NCBI GenBank assembly: GCA_028823855.1
Contig: JAPPFL010000036.1
Location: 108,342-172,341, forward strand
From: Albidovulum sp.
GTDB lineage: Bacteria; Pseudomonadota; Alphaproteobacteria; Rhodobacterales; Rhodobacteraceae
Reading direction: 5' to 3'
DNA length: 64,000 bases
Under the pieces are notes generated by a model. The model did not search any database. It was not told where the DNA came from and saw nothing but the letters and a program-made list of their open reading frames with translations. Shown here piece by piece: positions 18,256-27,531 of the stretch; the stretch's first letter is position 1; every line of letters begins with the position of its first letter. Both the position numbers and the translations under genes were made by a program.

Positions 18256-19344
18256 TCAGTTTAGCAAGAGCACGGATTCGGGTGTCCAGCGGACCTTGGC
18301 GCCGGTTCCCGGTGCCAGAATGGGCCTCCCCGCAGTGTTTCGCATAGACAGAGTGACCGTCTTGCCGGCACCGTCGAGCGCGATTTCGTAATAAGTCATG
18401 TCGCCCAAATACTGAGTGTCGACGACTTCGCCCTTCGCATAGTTTTCCGAACTATCCGCGTCGTCGAAAACCAGAGTAAGCATTTCAGGTCGAATTCCGG
18501 CCAACAAACGCGATGCCGAAGCGCCGCCGGGAGCCTGACGCATGGAAACCGCGACTCTGCCGAGCCCTTCTACATCAACTTCGTATCCCCCGGGAAATTC
18601 CGATATTAGATTCGCTCGCAGGAAATTCATGACTCCGATAAACTCGCCGACGCGCTTGTTGGCGGGACGGCGATACAGTTCGATCGGGCTGTCAAGCTGC
18701 GCGACTTTTCCGTCGAACAATACGGCAATTCTATCGGACATTGTCAGGGCTTCTTCCTGATCGTGCGTAACGAAAACGAAAGTAATGCCAACGGCCCGCT
18801 GCAAATGCCGCAATTCCGTCTGCATCTGCTCGCGCAGTTGCCGGTCGAGCGCCGAAAGCGGTTCGTCGAGAAGAAGAACCTTTGGCTTGAGGATGAGTGC
18901 CCGGGCCAAGGCGACCCGCTGCCTTTGGCCGCCGGACAGGGCGTGCGACTGCCGGTTTTCAAAGCCCGCCATGCCAACCATCTCCAACGTTTCCGAAACT
19001 TGGCCGCGAATTTCATCCTTGGCTTGTCTCTGCGCCCGGAGTCCGTAGGCGACATTGTCAGCAACATTCAAATGGGGGAATATCGCATAGTTTTGGAAGA
19101 CCATATTGGTCGGGCGACGGTTCGGCGGCACGCCGTCCATGGATTTACCGTCGATATATATTTCTCCGGTCGACGGTTCATCGAAACCGGCAATCATGCG
19201 TAGAAGCGTAGTTTTTCCGCAACCGGACGGTCCCAGCAATGAAAAGAATTCCGATTCGCGAATTTCCGCCGACACGCCGTCCAAGGCGACAATTTCCCCG
19301 AAATGCTTGCCGATGCCGACAAGGCGAATCATGGCATTTTTCAC
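18256..19344 (-). CDS. Polyamine-type ABC transporter ATPase (PotA family)
   Basis: ATP-binding subunit of a spermidine/putrescine-type importer, 362 residues. Walker A GPSGCGKT (38-45), signature LSGGQRQRVALARAL, Walker B VLLLDEPLSALD, the D-loop and His in VTHDQEEALT, then a C-terminal TOBE domain for regulation. I place the start at GTG 19344, which overlaps the stop of the preceding permease as GTGA; an internal ATG at 19332 is the alternative. It forms the importer with the two permeases and the binding protein encoded upstream in the same direction. Confidence 0.93.
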   Translation of the reverse strand: MKNAMIRLVGIGKHFGEIVALDGVSAEIRESEFFSLLGPSGCGKTTLLRMIAGFDEPSTGEIYIDGKSMDGVPPNRRPTNMVFQNYAIFPHLNVADNVAYGLRAQRQAKDEIRGQVSETLEMVGMAGFENRQSHALSGGQRQRVALARALILKPKVLLLDEPLSALDRQLREQMQTELRHLQRAVGITFVFVTHDQEEALTMSDRIAVLFDGKVAQLDSPIELYRRPANKRVGEFIGVMNFLRANLISEFPGGYEVDVEGLGRVAVSMRQAPGGASASRLLAGIRPEMLTLVFDDADSSENYAKGEVVDTQYLGDMTYYEIALDGAGKTVTLSMRNTAGRPILAPGTGAKVRWTPESVLLLN

Positions 19345-20153
19345 ATCAAACCTTTCGCTGCGTCCGTCCCCGTTCGGCGGATGCTGCTGCGCCTCAAAAA
19401 CTCCGCCGTCGCAAGAAGCGTCAGCGATGCCACGAGAAGGACTGTGCCTACGGCCATCAGGGCCGGAATTTTTTGCGGAAACCTTAGCTGTCCCCAAATA
19501 TAGATCGGAAGGGTCGCTTCGCTACCGGCGAGAAAAAAGGCGATGATGAATTCGTCAAGTGAAATCGTGAACGAAACGAGCAGGCTCGCAAGTATGCCCG
19601 GCAATACGAGAGGAAGAGTGATGAGTCGAAATGTCGCAAATCGCGAACGCCCTAGATCGATTGAAGCTTCTTCCAAGCTCTTGTCGAAATTCTGAAAGGC
19701 GGACCCCAAAATCGCAACGGAGAATGGCGTGCATATCAGGACATGGCCGAGAACTATTGTCCAAAGCGATAGTTCGATGCCTAGCTGCAGAATTGCCACG
19801 AGAAGAGAAACTCCAACGATAATTTCCGGTAGAACCAGCGGAGTCATGACCAGCCCCATAATTCCGGCTTTCGCCGGAAACCTGTAGCGCGTGGATGCTC
19901 TAGCCGCGAAAGTGCCAAGCGTCGTTGCCAGAATTGCGGTCGACACCGCGATAAACAGGCTGTTTAGCGTGGCGTCGTGAAGCGAGTCTGCATCGAGGAT
20001 TTGACGGAACCATTCAAACGTAAATCCGCTGAGCGGAAACGCTATGACTTTGCTGTCGTTGAATGCGAAAACCGGCAGCAAAATCGCCGGCGCATAAAGA
20101 AATGCCAGAAATGCCGCCGCATAGACGGCAAGCGCACCGGGCTTGCCGCGCAT
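19341..20153 (-). CDS. Polyamine-type ABC transporter permease (PotC family)
   Basis: Inner-membrane permease, 270 residues, with about six membrane segments. The conserved cytoplasmic EAA loop is visible as EEASIDLGRSRFATFRLITLPLVLPG. The first segment (YAAAFLAFLYAPAILLPVFAF) and SFTISLDEFIIAFFLAG are typical of PotC. Its ATG overlaps the stop of the PotB-type permease, and its stop overlaps the ATPase start, so all three are likely co-translated. Confidence 0.92.
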   Translation of the reverse strand: MRGKPGALAVYAAAFLAFLYAPAILLPVFAFNDSKVIAFPLSGFTFEWFRQILDADSLHDATLNSLFIAVSTAILATTLGTFAARASTRYRFPAKAGIMGLVMTPLVLPEIIVGVSLLVAILQLGIELSLWTIVLGHVLICTPFSVAILGSAFQNFDKSLEEASIDLGRSRFATFRLITLPLVLPGILASLLVSFTISLDEFIIAFFLAGSEATLPIYIWGQLRFPQKIPALMAVGTVLLVASLTLLATAEFLRRSSIRRTGTDAAKGLM

Positions 20154-21040
20154 TAGCCGCGACTCCTAATGTAGCGGCGGTTCAGCCAAAGGAAGACGAC
20201 CGAGATGACCGCGACGATCAGCATAGCGGAAATCGCAAGTGCGGAGCCAAGAGGAGCATTGTTCGCCTTTTTGAACTGAAGTTCGATCATGTTGGCGATC
20301 AGGAGCCCGTTGGGCCCGCCGACAAGTCGGGGGGTTACGTAGTCGCCGATAGTGGGAATGAATACGATGACGGAAGCCGCCAGAACCCCGGGCATGGCGA
20401 GAGGTAGAGTCACACGGAAAAACCGTCGTAAAGGTCCGTCGCCCAAATCTTCGGCCGCTTCGAGAAGCGAACGGTCGATTCTTTCCAAGGCGACGAATAT
20501 CGGAAGAATAGCGAACGGCGCCCATGCGTGGCTCAGCGTCAGGATTACAGCGTTCTGGTTGTACAGGATAAAAGTCAACGGTTCCTCGATAAGCCCGAGG
20601 CCCATGAGCGAGCCGTTGACGACCCCGTTGTATCCCAAAATGACTTTCCAAAGGAAAATCCTCATCAAGTAGCTTGTCCAGAAAGGAATAGTGATCAGGA
20701 AAATCCATAGCGTTTTGCGCCTAGGGTCAATGTAGAAAGAAACATAGTACGCAATCGGAAATGATAGCAGTACCGTTGCGGCCGTAACCAAAGCGGAAAT
20801 TTTCAGAGATCGAAGCATCAATACTTGATAAATGGTTTCCGACCAGGCGGTCCGGTAATTGTTCCACGTCGGCGTCCTGTCCAGAGTAAGGTAGTCCTGC
20901 GTCCAGAAGCTGAACAGCACTACAGCCGCAAGGGGCGCCGCCAGCATCGCAAGCGCATAAAGAAATGGCGGGCTGACAAGCGCCAGGCCCTTGAAGCCTT
21001 CGGTTCGGCGCCACCTGGAAAATTCACTCGCCGCGAACAT
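20153..21040 (-). CDS. Polyamine-type ABC transporter permease (PotB family)
   Basis: First permease subunit, 295 residues, about six membrane segments after a polar N-terminus. The EAA loop reads LLEAAEDLGDGPLRRFFRVTLPLAMPG. The segment IPFWTSYLMRIFLWKVIL is characteristic of PotB. The start at ATG 21040 overlaps the end of the Rieske oxygenase gene by 17 nt, tying the importer and the oxygenase to one transcript. Confidence 0.92.
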   Translation of the reverse strand: MFAASEFSRWRRTEGFKGLALVSPPFLYALAMLAAPLAAVVLFSFWTQDYLTLDRTPTWNNYRTAWSETIYQVLMLRSLKISALVTAATVLLSFPIAYYVSFYIDPRRKTLWIFLITIPFWTSYLMRIFLWKVILGYNGVVNGSLMGLGLIEEPLTFILYNQNAVILTLSHAWAPFAILPIFVALERIDRSLLEAAEDLGDGPLRRFFRVTLPLAMPGVLAASVIVFIPTIGDYVTPRLVGGPNGLLIANMIELQFKKANNAPLGSALAISAMLIVAVISVVFLWLNRRYIRSRG

Positions 21041-22232
21041 TTGCCTCTTTCATGGCATCGTTGAATTCTCTCAATCGGCCTCTCGGCGGCTCGCCGGCAT
21101 TCGCAAGCACGGGCAGCAGCTTGCGCAATTGATCGTGGTACGCCGCGAGACCGTATTCGAGATCCGAAAACACAACTCCGCTATATGCCGACGATTTGAT
21201 TGCCTCCACGGACCAGACGGCTAACAGGCGATCTTCGTTGGACGCAATTCTATCAATTCGACCGCTTAGGTATCGCGCAGCTTTAAGTTCCCGGCTTTCG
21301 TTTTTGTACTTGAACGTCGCTCCGCGCTGCAATGTTCGTTCGGGAGCGAGAGGAATTTCCTGGTAGTAGATTGCGCTGTCCGGATATAGCCCAAGCACGA
21401 AATTCGGAAATACTCCTATGTATATCCACGCATTGCGGCTGCGTTCGGGAAGATGCGCCGGATTTGGAAGGTGCTCCCTATAATGTCGAACGCTCCAAAG
21501 ATTTCCTTTTCCTGGATTGAACCTGCCCTCGGATCGCGAAATCCATTCGGTTATGGTCTCGTCCCTGTAATCGCCGCCATAGAGATCGTGCAGCCCCGGA
21601 TGCGCCTGCCGAACATGGTAGCCTTCGTTGTCCACGTCGCGTACGCATTTCCAATTGACCGGCAAATGCTCCTCGTGAGGAAACTCTTCGGCAATTTGCA
21701 TGCCGTCAATCCGGTAAGGCTTCACTTCTTCCGAGACCGGTCGCAGAATGTCCGCCAAAGCTGGCTGCGGTCCCGGAATAAAGCGGCAAAAAACAAGACC
21801 TTGCCAAATTTCCATTTCCAGAGGCTTCAAACCCCATTCTTCGCGCTTCAGCTCCGGGAAGGCATCGCTCCGGGCGATCCCGCGCAGGCTCCCGTCCAAA
21901 TTGTACGACCAGCCGTGAAACGGGCAGATGATTGCGCTTTGGCAAACCCCCTTTTCTTCGGTAACTATTCGCGACCCGCGATGCCTGCAAAGATTATGGA
22001 ATGCGCGGATAACTCCGTCGGCTCCGCGAATTACAAATCCGCGTTCGTCTGCGACATTTAGAGCAACGTATTGGCCCGGTTCAGCGACCTCGCTGACATG
22101 ACAGGCATACTGCCAATGCTTTCGGAATAACTCGTCGCGCTCGAGTTCGAACAGTTCTTCGGAGAAATAGGTCCAACCGGGCAGCCCCTTTCTGTTCCAG
22201 TCGGCGGGAATTGAAAAGCCCGAATCTGCCAA
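21024..22232 (-). CDS. Rieske non-heme iron oxygenase, alpha subunit (choline/carnitine oxygenase-like)
   Basis: A 402-residue ring-hydroxylating-type oxygenase. Rieske [2Fe-2S] ligands are C82, H84, C103 and H106 (LCRHRGS and CPFHGW). The mononuclear iron site has H206 and H211 in EGYHVRQAH. The residue that bridges the two centres, three before the first His, is E203 rather than the usual Asp; Glu here is known from carnitine oxygenase CntA. This argues for attack on a quaternary or N-methylated amine instead of an aromatic ring (inference). The start is apparently TTG 22232, 26 nt after the aminotransferase. No ferredoxin or reductase gene is in the window. Confidence 0.88.
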   Translation of the reverse strand: MADSGFSIPADWNRKGLPGWTYFSEELFELERDELFRKHWQYACHVSEVAEPGQYVALNVADERGFVIRGADGVIRAFHNLCRHRGSRIVTEEKGVCQSAIICPFHGWSYNLDGSLRGIARSDAFPELKREEWGLKPLEMEIWQGLVFCRFIPGPQPALADILRPVSEEVKPYRIDGMQIAEEFPHEEHLPVNWKCVRDVDNEGYHVRQAHPGLHDLYGGDYRDETITEWISRSEGRFNPGKGNLWSVRHYREHLPNPAHLPERSRNAWIYIGVFPNFVLGLYPDSAIYYQEIPLAPERTLQRGATFKYKNESRELKAARYLSGRIDRIASNEDRLLAVWSVEAIKSSAYSGVVFSDLEYGLAAYHDQLRKLLPVLANAGEPPRGRLREFNDAMKEANVRGE

Positions 22233-22258
22233 TGGCGAAACACCTCGTCTACGCTTTC

Positions 22259-23659
22259 TCAGAATTTTCCTTCGCGCGCCAGATCGTCGGACACCCGTCG
22301 AATGGCTTCGCCGAGCGCATCAACAATGAAATCGACATCGGTTTCCGTCAAAATAAGGGGCGGCGACATGATGTTCAAATGGCCGAGCGGGCGCACGATA
22401 AGCCCCAAATCTTCGCAAATGCCTGTAATTCTCTTGCCGATGTTGACTTCGCGAGGAAACAGTTCCTTGGTTTCCTTGTTCATGACGCTTTCGACGCACA
22501 TCATTAGCTTTCGTCCGCGCACGTCGCCGACGATCGGCAGCTCCAAAAGCTCGGCAAGTCGCTTTTCGAAGTAGGAACCGACTCTCGAGGCGTTTTCAAG
22601 AATGCCTTCCTTTTCGAGTATTTCGATGTTCTTCAAGGCGGCCATGCAGCAAACGGGGTGACCGGAGTAAGTGAAGCCGCTAGTATACATCCGTTCCGGG
22701 TCGCCATGGGAAATCACGTCATGTATTTGTTTTGAGTATAGAGTCGCGCCGATAGGAAGATAGCCCGAGGATAGCCCCTTTGCGGAACAGACGATGTCTG
22801 GAGTTACGCCAAATTCCGATTCGCAAGCGAACCAGTGGCCCAATCGCCCGAATGCCGTTACTACTTCGTCGGCAACAAATAAAATATCGTGCATTTGGCA
22901 GGTTCGCCAAATTCGTTCCATGTATCCGTCGGGCGGAACGATGACTCCCCCTGATCCCATAACGGGCTCCGCGAAAAATGCTCCGACGCGGTCCGCGCCG
23001 ATTTCGGAAATCTTGTCTTCGAATTCCCGGACAAGCCAGTCTACGAAATCTTCCTCCGATACGCCCGGCGGGCGGCGATATGAATTGGGAGCCGACACGT
23101 GATGGACAATTTCGGTTAGGTACCGGAATTCGGGGGCTCTGTCCCCTTGGCGCTTGCCCAGCGACATCGATGCGAATGTAGAGCCGTGATAGGCGTTTTC
23201 GCGGGCTATGACATGGCACTTTTCCGGTCGACCGGCGCAGCTCTGGTAAAATTGCGCTAGGCGGAAGGCGCTGTCGACGGCCGTCGAACCGCCAGTCGAA
23301 AACATGACTCGCTCTATGCCGTTCGGCGCGAGCTCCGCGATTTTGGCCGCTAGAAGCGCCGCCGGACCATTGGTCATGTCCACGAATGTCGAAGAATATG
23401 CCAACTTGCGGACTTGGCCGGCAATCGCTTCGGCCATGTCTTCACGACCGAGGCCAATATTCGTGCACCAAAGGCCGCCTACCGCGTCGAGGTAGCTTCT
23501 GCCCTCGGAATCCTCGATACGGCATCCGCTGCCGGCGGAGACGACCATTTGGGAGCCGGCCGCGCGAAAACTCTCGAAATGCGTCCAGGGGTGGAGGCTG
23601 TGGTCGTGGTCGCACGCCCACGCGCGATCGGTGTCAACGTCGAGATATCCCTCGGCCAT
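22259..23659 (-). CDS. Class III aminotransferase (omega-amino acid or polyamine:pyruvate type)
   Basis: PLP-dependent, fold-type I enzyme of 466 residues. The Schiff-base lysine is K294 in CSAKGLSSGYLPIG, preceded by FVADEVVTAFGR, with the phosphate-binding STGGSTAVDSAF segment about residue 121. Length and the N-terminal WTHFESF segment fit the putrescine/beta-alanine:pyruvate subgroup. It would remove a primary amino group from a di- or omega-amine and make an aldehyde. It lies between the binding protein and the Rieske oxygenase, so the imported compound or its product is the likely substrate. Confidence 0.9.
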   Translation of the reverse strand: MAEGYLDVDTDRAWACDHDHSLHPWTHFESFRAAGSQMVVSAGSGCRIEDSEGRSYLDAVGGLWCTNIGLGREDMAEAIAGQVRKLAYSSTFVDMTNGPAALLAAKIAELAPNGIERVMFSTGGSTAVDSAFRLAQFYQSCAGRPEKCHVIARENAYHGSTFASMSLGKRQGDRAPEFRYLTEIVHHVSAPNSYRRPPGVSEEDFVDWLVREFEDKISEIGADRVGAFFAEPVMGSGGVIVPPDGYMERIWRTCQMHDILFVADEVVTAFGRLGHWFACESEFGVTPDIVCSAKGLSSGYLPIGATLYSKQIHDVISHGDPERMYTSGFTYSGHPVCCMAALKNIEILEKEGILENASRVGSYFEKRLAELLELPIVGDVRGRKLMMCVESVMNKETKELFPREVNIGKRITGICEDLGLIVRPLGHLNIMSPPLILTETDVDFIVDALGEAIRRVSDDLAREGKF

Positions 23660-23775
23660 AATGCGATTCCTCTGGTTCCGGAATTGCGCTTATTTCGAAA
23701 AAGCGGGCCGGCGACAATGGCTGCGGCTCGTTTCGCCCCAATTAAAGTCCGTGCCGACCCGAATTGCTCGAGCAG

Positions 23776-24816
23776 TTAAAAGCCGGCCTTGATCATTTCG
23801 AATTCGGCGATCATATTCTCTCGCAGAGCGTGGTCCATTGGTACCTGCGACAGTACCGGCGCATCGATTTCACCCAGCCCCGCATTAATTACGTCTTCGC
23901 CGAGTTCCGCCATTGCAGCTGAATTTCCGTGCCCGTACCCCCAGTCATTTACGAGGTATTTTGCCGAACGAGGCTCCATCCAGGCATTGATGAAATCGTA
24001 GGCCTTCGCTTCGTCGTTCGCCTGATTGGTTACGTTCGCGTATCCGCAAAACCAATCGGAAGAACCTTCGACCGGTTCCCTGTTGGAAACAACGTCAAAA
24101 CCGTCCGCCGACATTGTCACTGCGGTTTCATTCCAAGCCCAAGAAAACAATACTTCGCCGCTGCCCATCAGTTGCGCCAATTCCGCTCCGTCGACCCAGT
24201 ACGCGCGTACGTTTTGATGCGCTTTCCGCAGCCAGTCGGAAGCCTTCCGAAAATCGTCGTCGGTCGCTTTCGTCCAATCATCTAGCCCCGTAGCCAAATA
24301 AGCCAATGCATAGGCGTCGTCCACGTTGTCGCCGATCGAGGTGCGCCCTGCGTATTTTGGATCGAGAAATACCTGCAAGGATTCCATTTCGGCCTCCTCG
24401 ACCAAATCGGCCCTGTACGTCAAAGTGGTGGTTCCCCAGTCCGCCGGTACCAGATAGTAGCCGTCTTCATACTTGAACGCTTCTCTCATGATTTCGTTCA
24501 AATCGTCCCAGCGTTCGATTCTGCTCGGGTCGAAGGGCTCGATGACGCCTGCTTCCCGCCACTTGGGAACGGACTGCGAACAAGGGTGAGTCAGATCGGC
24601 CTTGAATCCGGCTCTTAGTTTTTGAAATGCTTCTTCCTCTTCTCCGAACATTGAAAAAACGGGCATGTCGCCATGCTTTTCGATGTAGCCGAGAAAGAAA
24701 TTTTCGTCGTCGTAGGCCGACCAGTCCAATACAACAAGGCCGTCGTCGGCCGCCCATACCGCGGACGTTGAGAGAATCACGGCACAAGCGGCGATTTGTT
24801 TAGCGATAGTATTCAT
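23776..24816 (-). CDS. Polyamine-type ABC transporter periplasmic binding protein (PotD family)
   Basis: Periplasmic type II binding protein of the spermidine/putrescine family, 346 residues from ATG 24816. That start follows a strong GGAGGCG site and gives a clear signal peptide (about residues 1-22, ending AVWA). The mature part opens with LVVLDWSAYDDENFF and contains PCSQSVPKWREAGV, VPADWGTTTLTYRADLV and SWAWNETAV, the usual PotD path. Acidic and aromatic residues line this family's site for cationic amines, in keeping with an amine substrate. A longer frame to 24936 has no signal peptide at its N-terminus. Confidence 0.92.
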   Translation of the reverse strand: MNTIAKQIAACAVILSTSAVWAADDGLVVLDWSAYDDENFFLGYIEKHGDMPVFSMFGEEEEAFQKLRAGFKADLTHPCSQSVPKWREAGVIEPFDPSRIERWDDLNEIMREAFKYEDGYYLVPADWGTTTLTYRADLVEEAEMESLQVFLDPKYAGRTSIGDNVDDAYALAYLATGLDDWTKATDDDFRKASDWLRKAHQNVRAYWVDGAELAQLMGSGEVLFSWAWNETAVTMSADGFDVVSNREPVEGSSDWFCGYANVTNQANDEAKAYDFINAWMEPRSAKYLVNDWGYGHGNSAAMAELGEDVINAGLGEIDAPVLSQVPMDHALRENMIAEFEMIKAGF

Positions 24817-25001
24817 TGATTTTCGCCTCCAGATTATTTTTGAGACAGAGTGTGCGAGTTGAATTTCGGTGCCAAGCCGATCCGGGGAAAACGCTTTCCT
24901 AGGCCGACGATAACATTGCAGCCATACGAGACGCAATTTTTACTTTCGCCCAGAATCGGTTGCGGATTCTTCGCGCTCGGCAGCGTTCGGGTCCAGTTGG
25001 G

Positions 25002-25973
25002 CTAGAGGAGTGCAGCCGAATTTGCTGAATCTCTCGCTCGCCAAGACACTTTTTTAGGCGCGCCTGCTCGAGCAAGCGACCCGTGCAACTTTTCGCCCGG
25101 CATGGATCTTGCAAGGACGACGCGGACGTCAATCAGTGCTTCGAGATCGATCCCGGTATCGAATCCTTGCCTTTCACAGAGAAACACCAGATCTTCAATC
25201 GCGACATTCCCGGTGGCGCCGGGCGCAAATGGGCATCCTCCCAGGCCGCCTAATGTACCGTCCAAAATCCGAACGCCTTCGTCGAGCGCGGCCGCGGCAT
25301 TCGCGATTCCGGTGCCGCGCGTATCGTGAAGGTGAATTATCAAAGGGATTCCAGGCAGCGCACGGCGTATTTCCTGTACTAGGCGCCGTACTTGCCGCGG
25401 CCCCGCGAATCCGACCGTGTCAGCCAATCCTATGACTTCCGCGCCCGCTTCGACGCAGGCGACGGCGATCCCGGTAACCTCCTGCGGATCGACCTGGCCG
25501 GAAATAGAGCATCCGAAGGCCATCGAAATAGCGGTATTGACGACCGGCATTGAATTCGCCGCGTCTCTTTCGATGCGGGCATGCCGAACCAGATCTATGC
25601 TCGCCTGCCTGCCCCGCCGAATATTGGCGAGGCTGTGTTCTTCCGTGGAGGAAACGACTAGCACGATTTCATCGACTTGCGTGTTTAGCGCATCGCGTAC
25701 AGCCCGTTCATTCATCGTCAGCGCCGACGATTTCGCGGAGGGAAGAAGCCCGATTCTTTCGATCAGCTGACTGATATCGGCAAATTGGGGATACCGGCTC
25801 TTGGGAAGGAACGACCCGACCTCGAAATGCCTAATGCCGGCGTCGAATTCGCGTTCGATCCATTCCATTTTGTCAGCAGTTGCAGGCCAGGTGGAAGTTA
25901 ATTGAAGCCCGTCGCGCAAGCCAAGTTCACGAAGGCTGACCCTGCCTTCAGGATAAAGATCTCCTACCTTCAC
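25002..25973 (-). CDS. HMG-CoA lyase-like enzyme (HMGL family)
   Basis: TIM-barrel lyase/aldolase of the HMGL-like group, 323 residues. The catalytic LRDGLQ (19-24), the metal-binding HLHDTRG (214-220) and the active-site cysteine C247 in GLGGCPFAPG are all present, as in true hydroxymethylglutaryl-CoA lyase. Such enzymes cleave a 3-hydroxyacyl-CoA with a tertiary or branched carbon. The start, GTG 25973, overlaps the stop of the CoA transferase as GTGA, so the pair is coupled. A CoA-transferase/lyase pair suggests a CoA-activated branched hydroxy acid as intermediate (inference). Confidence 0.9.
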   Translation of the reverse strand: MKVGDLYPEGRVSLRELGLRDGLQLTSTWPATADKMEWIEREFDAGIRHFEVGSFLPKSRYPQFADISQLIERIGLLPSAKSSALTMNERAVRDALNTQVDEIVLVVSSTEEHSLANIRRGRQASIDLVRHARIERDAANSMPVVNTAISMAFGCSISGQVDPQEVTGIAVACVEAGAEVIGLADTVGFAGPRQVRRLVQEIRRALPGIPLIIHLHDTRGTGIANAAAALDEGVRILDGTLGGLGGCPFAPGATGNVAIEDLVFLCERQGFDTGIDLEALIDVRVVLARSMPGEKLHGSLARAGAPKKVSWRARDSANSAALL

Positions 25974-27157
25974 CCGGTTTCTCCTTTTTCGTTTCGCCTA
26001 GTTGCCTTCGCGATGGATTCGCCATCCAGCCCTAGGCTGCGAAGCGTTTCGAGAGTATCGGCGCCGAGAGCCGGGACATCCATATTTCGGCAATCAGGAA
26101 GCCCGTCTACTTCATAGGGCATGCCAGGCGCTGAAAAAGATTTTTCGCCACCCGTATTCGAAGTCACCAGCCCGCCTTCGCGATTGACATGCGGGTCGTC
26201 GTACATTTCGGACGGTTTCGCAATCGGAGCGAATGGTATATCGTGGGCTTCTAATTTTCGCGCGAGTTCGCGCGACGCCATTTCCGCCACGGCTCGGCGA
26301 ATGATCGGCATCGTCCATGGCCGCGCTTCGATCTGGTCGACCTTGGACTGCAGGCCGGGATTCGCAATGAACTTCTCTAGGCCTAGCAGCCGGCAAAATT
26401 TACTCCACTGGCCCTCCGTTACGACACCGATAAACATGTCGATTTCATCCTTGGTTCGGAAGATGTCGTAAACCGGCCAGGAAAAAATCTTGTCCGGCAT
26501 AGGCGGCGGTTCTGTTCCCGTAAGAGCAAACTGGACCATGTGCTGCGCAACGAGCAAGAGGCTGTTCTCGAACAGCCCGACTCTGAATTCTCGACCCGAT
26601 CCGGTCGATTCTCGTTCGCGCAGCGCGCCTAGGACTCCGCAGGCGCCGAATAGTCCGGCCATTATATCGTTTGCCGAGGATCCTACTCGAAGCGGTCGTC
26701 CCGCGGGCCCGGTCATGTAGGCCAGTCCGGTCGCCATTTGCACGACTTCATCAAGCGCCGGCCGATGCTCGTAGGGTCCGCGAAGAAAACCCTTGCACGA
26801 CACGACTATCAATCTAGGAAACCTTTTCCGAAGATCGTCCGGCCGAAGCCCCATGCGGTTTAAAGACGCGTCTCGAAAATTTTCCACCAGAACGTCCGAA
26901 GACCCGATAATTGCATTAAGCGCGTCTTTCCCGTTGCTTGTTTCAAGGTCGATCTCGACGGATTTCTTGCCTCGGTTGAACAAGGGGAAGAATGATGCGC
27001 CCATGCCTGTAAGGCGGCGAGTCTTGTCGCCGCCTAGAGGTTCGACCTTGATAACCTCGGCGCCTAAAAAGGCGAGAAACATGCCGCACGACGGGCCCAT
27101 GATCATGTGGCTGAGCTCGACGGCCCTAATGCCATCCAAAGGTTTGAAATCGCTCAT
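25970..27157 (-). CDS. CaiB/BaiF family (class III) CoA transferase
   Basis: Class III CoA transferase of 395 residues. Family signatures: AVELSHMIMGPSCGMFLAFLGAEVIKVEP at the N-terminus (shown in short form as LGAEVIKVEP), NRGKKSVEIDLE, LVENFRDASLNRMGL and CKGFLRGPYEHRPALDEVVQ in part. Such enzymes move CoA between carboxylic acids. The start is taken at ATG 27157; a GTG three codons upstream is also possible. It is the promoter-proximal gene of the leftward cluster and is translationally coupled to the HMG-CoA-lyase-like gene. Confidence 0.9.
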   Translation of the reverse strand: MSDFKPLDGIRAVELSHMIMGPSCGMFLAFLGAEVIKVEPLGGDKTRRLTGMGASFFPLFNRGKKSVEIDLETSNGKDALNAIIGSSDVLVENFRDASLNRMGLRPDDLRKRFPRLIVVSCKGFLRGPYEHRPALDEVVQMATGLAYMTGPAGRPLRVGSSANDIMAGLFGACGVLGALRERESTGSGREFRVGLFENSLLLVAQHMVQFALTGTEPPPMPDKIFSWPVYDIFRTKDEIDMFIGVVTEGQWSKFCRLLGLEKFIANPGLQSKVDQIEARPWTMPIIRRAVAEMASRELARKLEAHDIPFAPIAKPSEMYDDPHVNREGGLVTSNTGGEKSFSAPGMPYEVDGLPDCRNMDVPALGADTLETLRSLGLDGESIAKATRRNEKGETG

Positions 27158-27531
27158 TTCCAGCACTCCGCCAAGCGAGCAAGTCCGCAGCTACAGAAAA
27201 ACCGTCCGAATGTGAACCGCCCGCCGGTCTCGGTAAGCGCCGGGCCTTTCTAAACTATCGTCCCGGAGGCGCTTCACCCGGTAACTTTCGGCAATTCTCG
27301 TTTGAATCAGGTTCGGCATGGCTGCAAATCATAGGTTCTTCAAATTCAACCCCGCGTTTCCCAAAGTCTTTGATTGATATTTCGCACTGCTCCAAGTTCG
27401 AAACATGCAGACTGAAATTTCGGCTGCATTCGACTTGCGGTCGAATCATGGATGCGAAAAGCCCATTGCCGCTTGAATCCGCCTTTCCAGTGGTTCACAG
27501 GGATTTTAGAAAGAATCCAGTTGCGACGATC
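27158..27531. other. Divergent control region between CoA transferase and EamA genes
   Basis: About 370 nt with no gene I can support. It must carry the promoter of the leftward amine cluster and that of the rightward EamA gene. The EamA frame is open back to 27370, but that part lacks membrane character and is probably untranslated. Confidence 0.4.

Noticed and set aside
25970-27157. Loss of the catalytic acid in the CoA transferase
   Set aside because: The segment near RVGLFENSLLL has Glu where some relatives have Asp, but I cannot place the catalytic position safely by eye and other family members also show Glu there.
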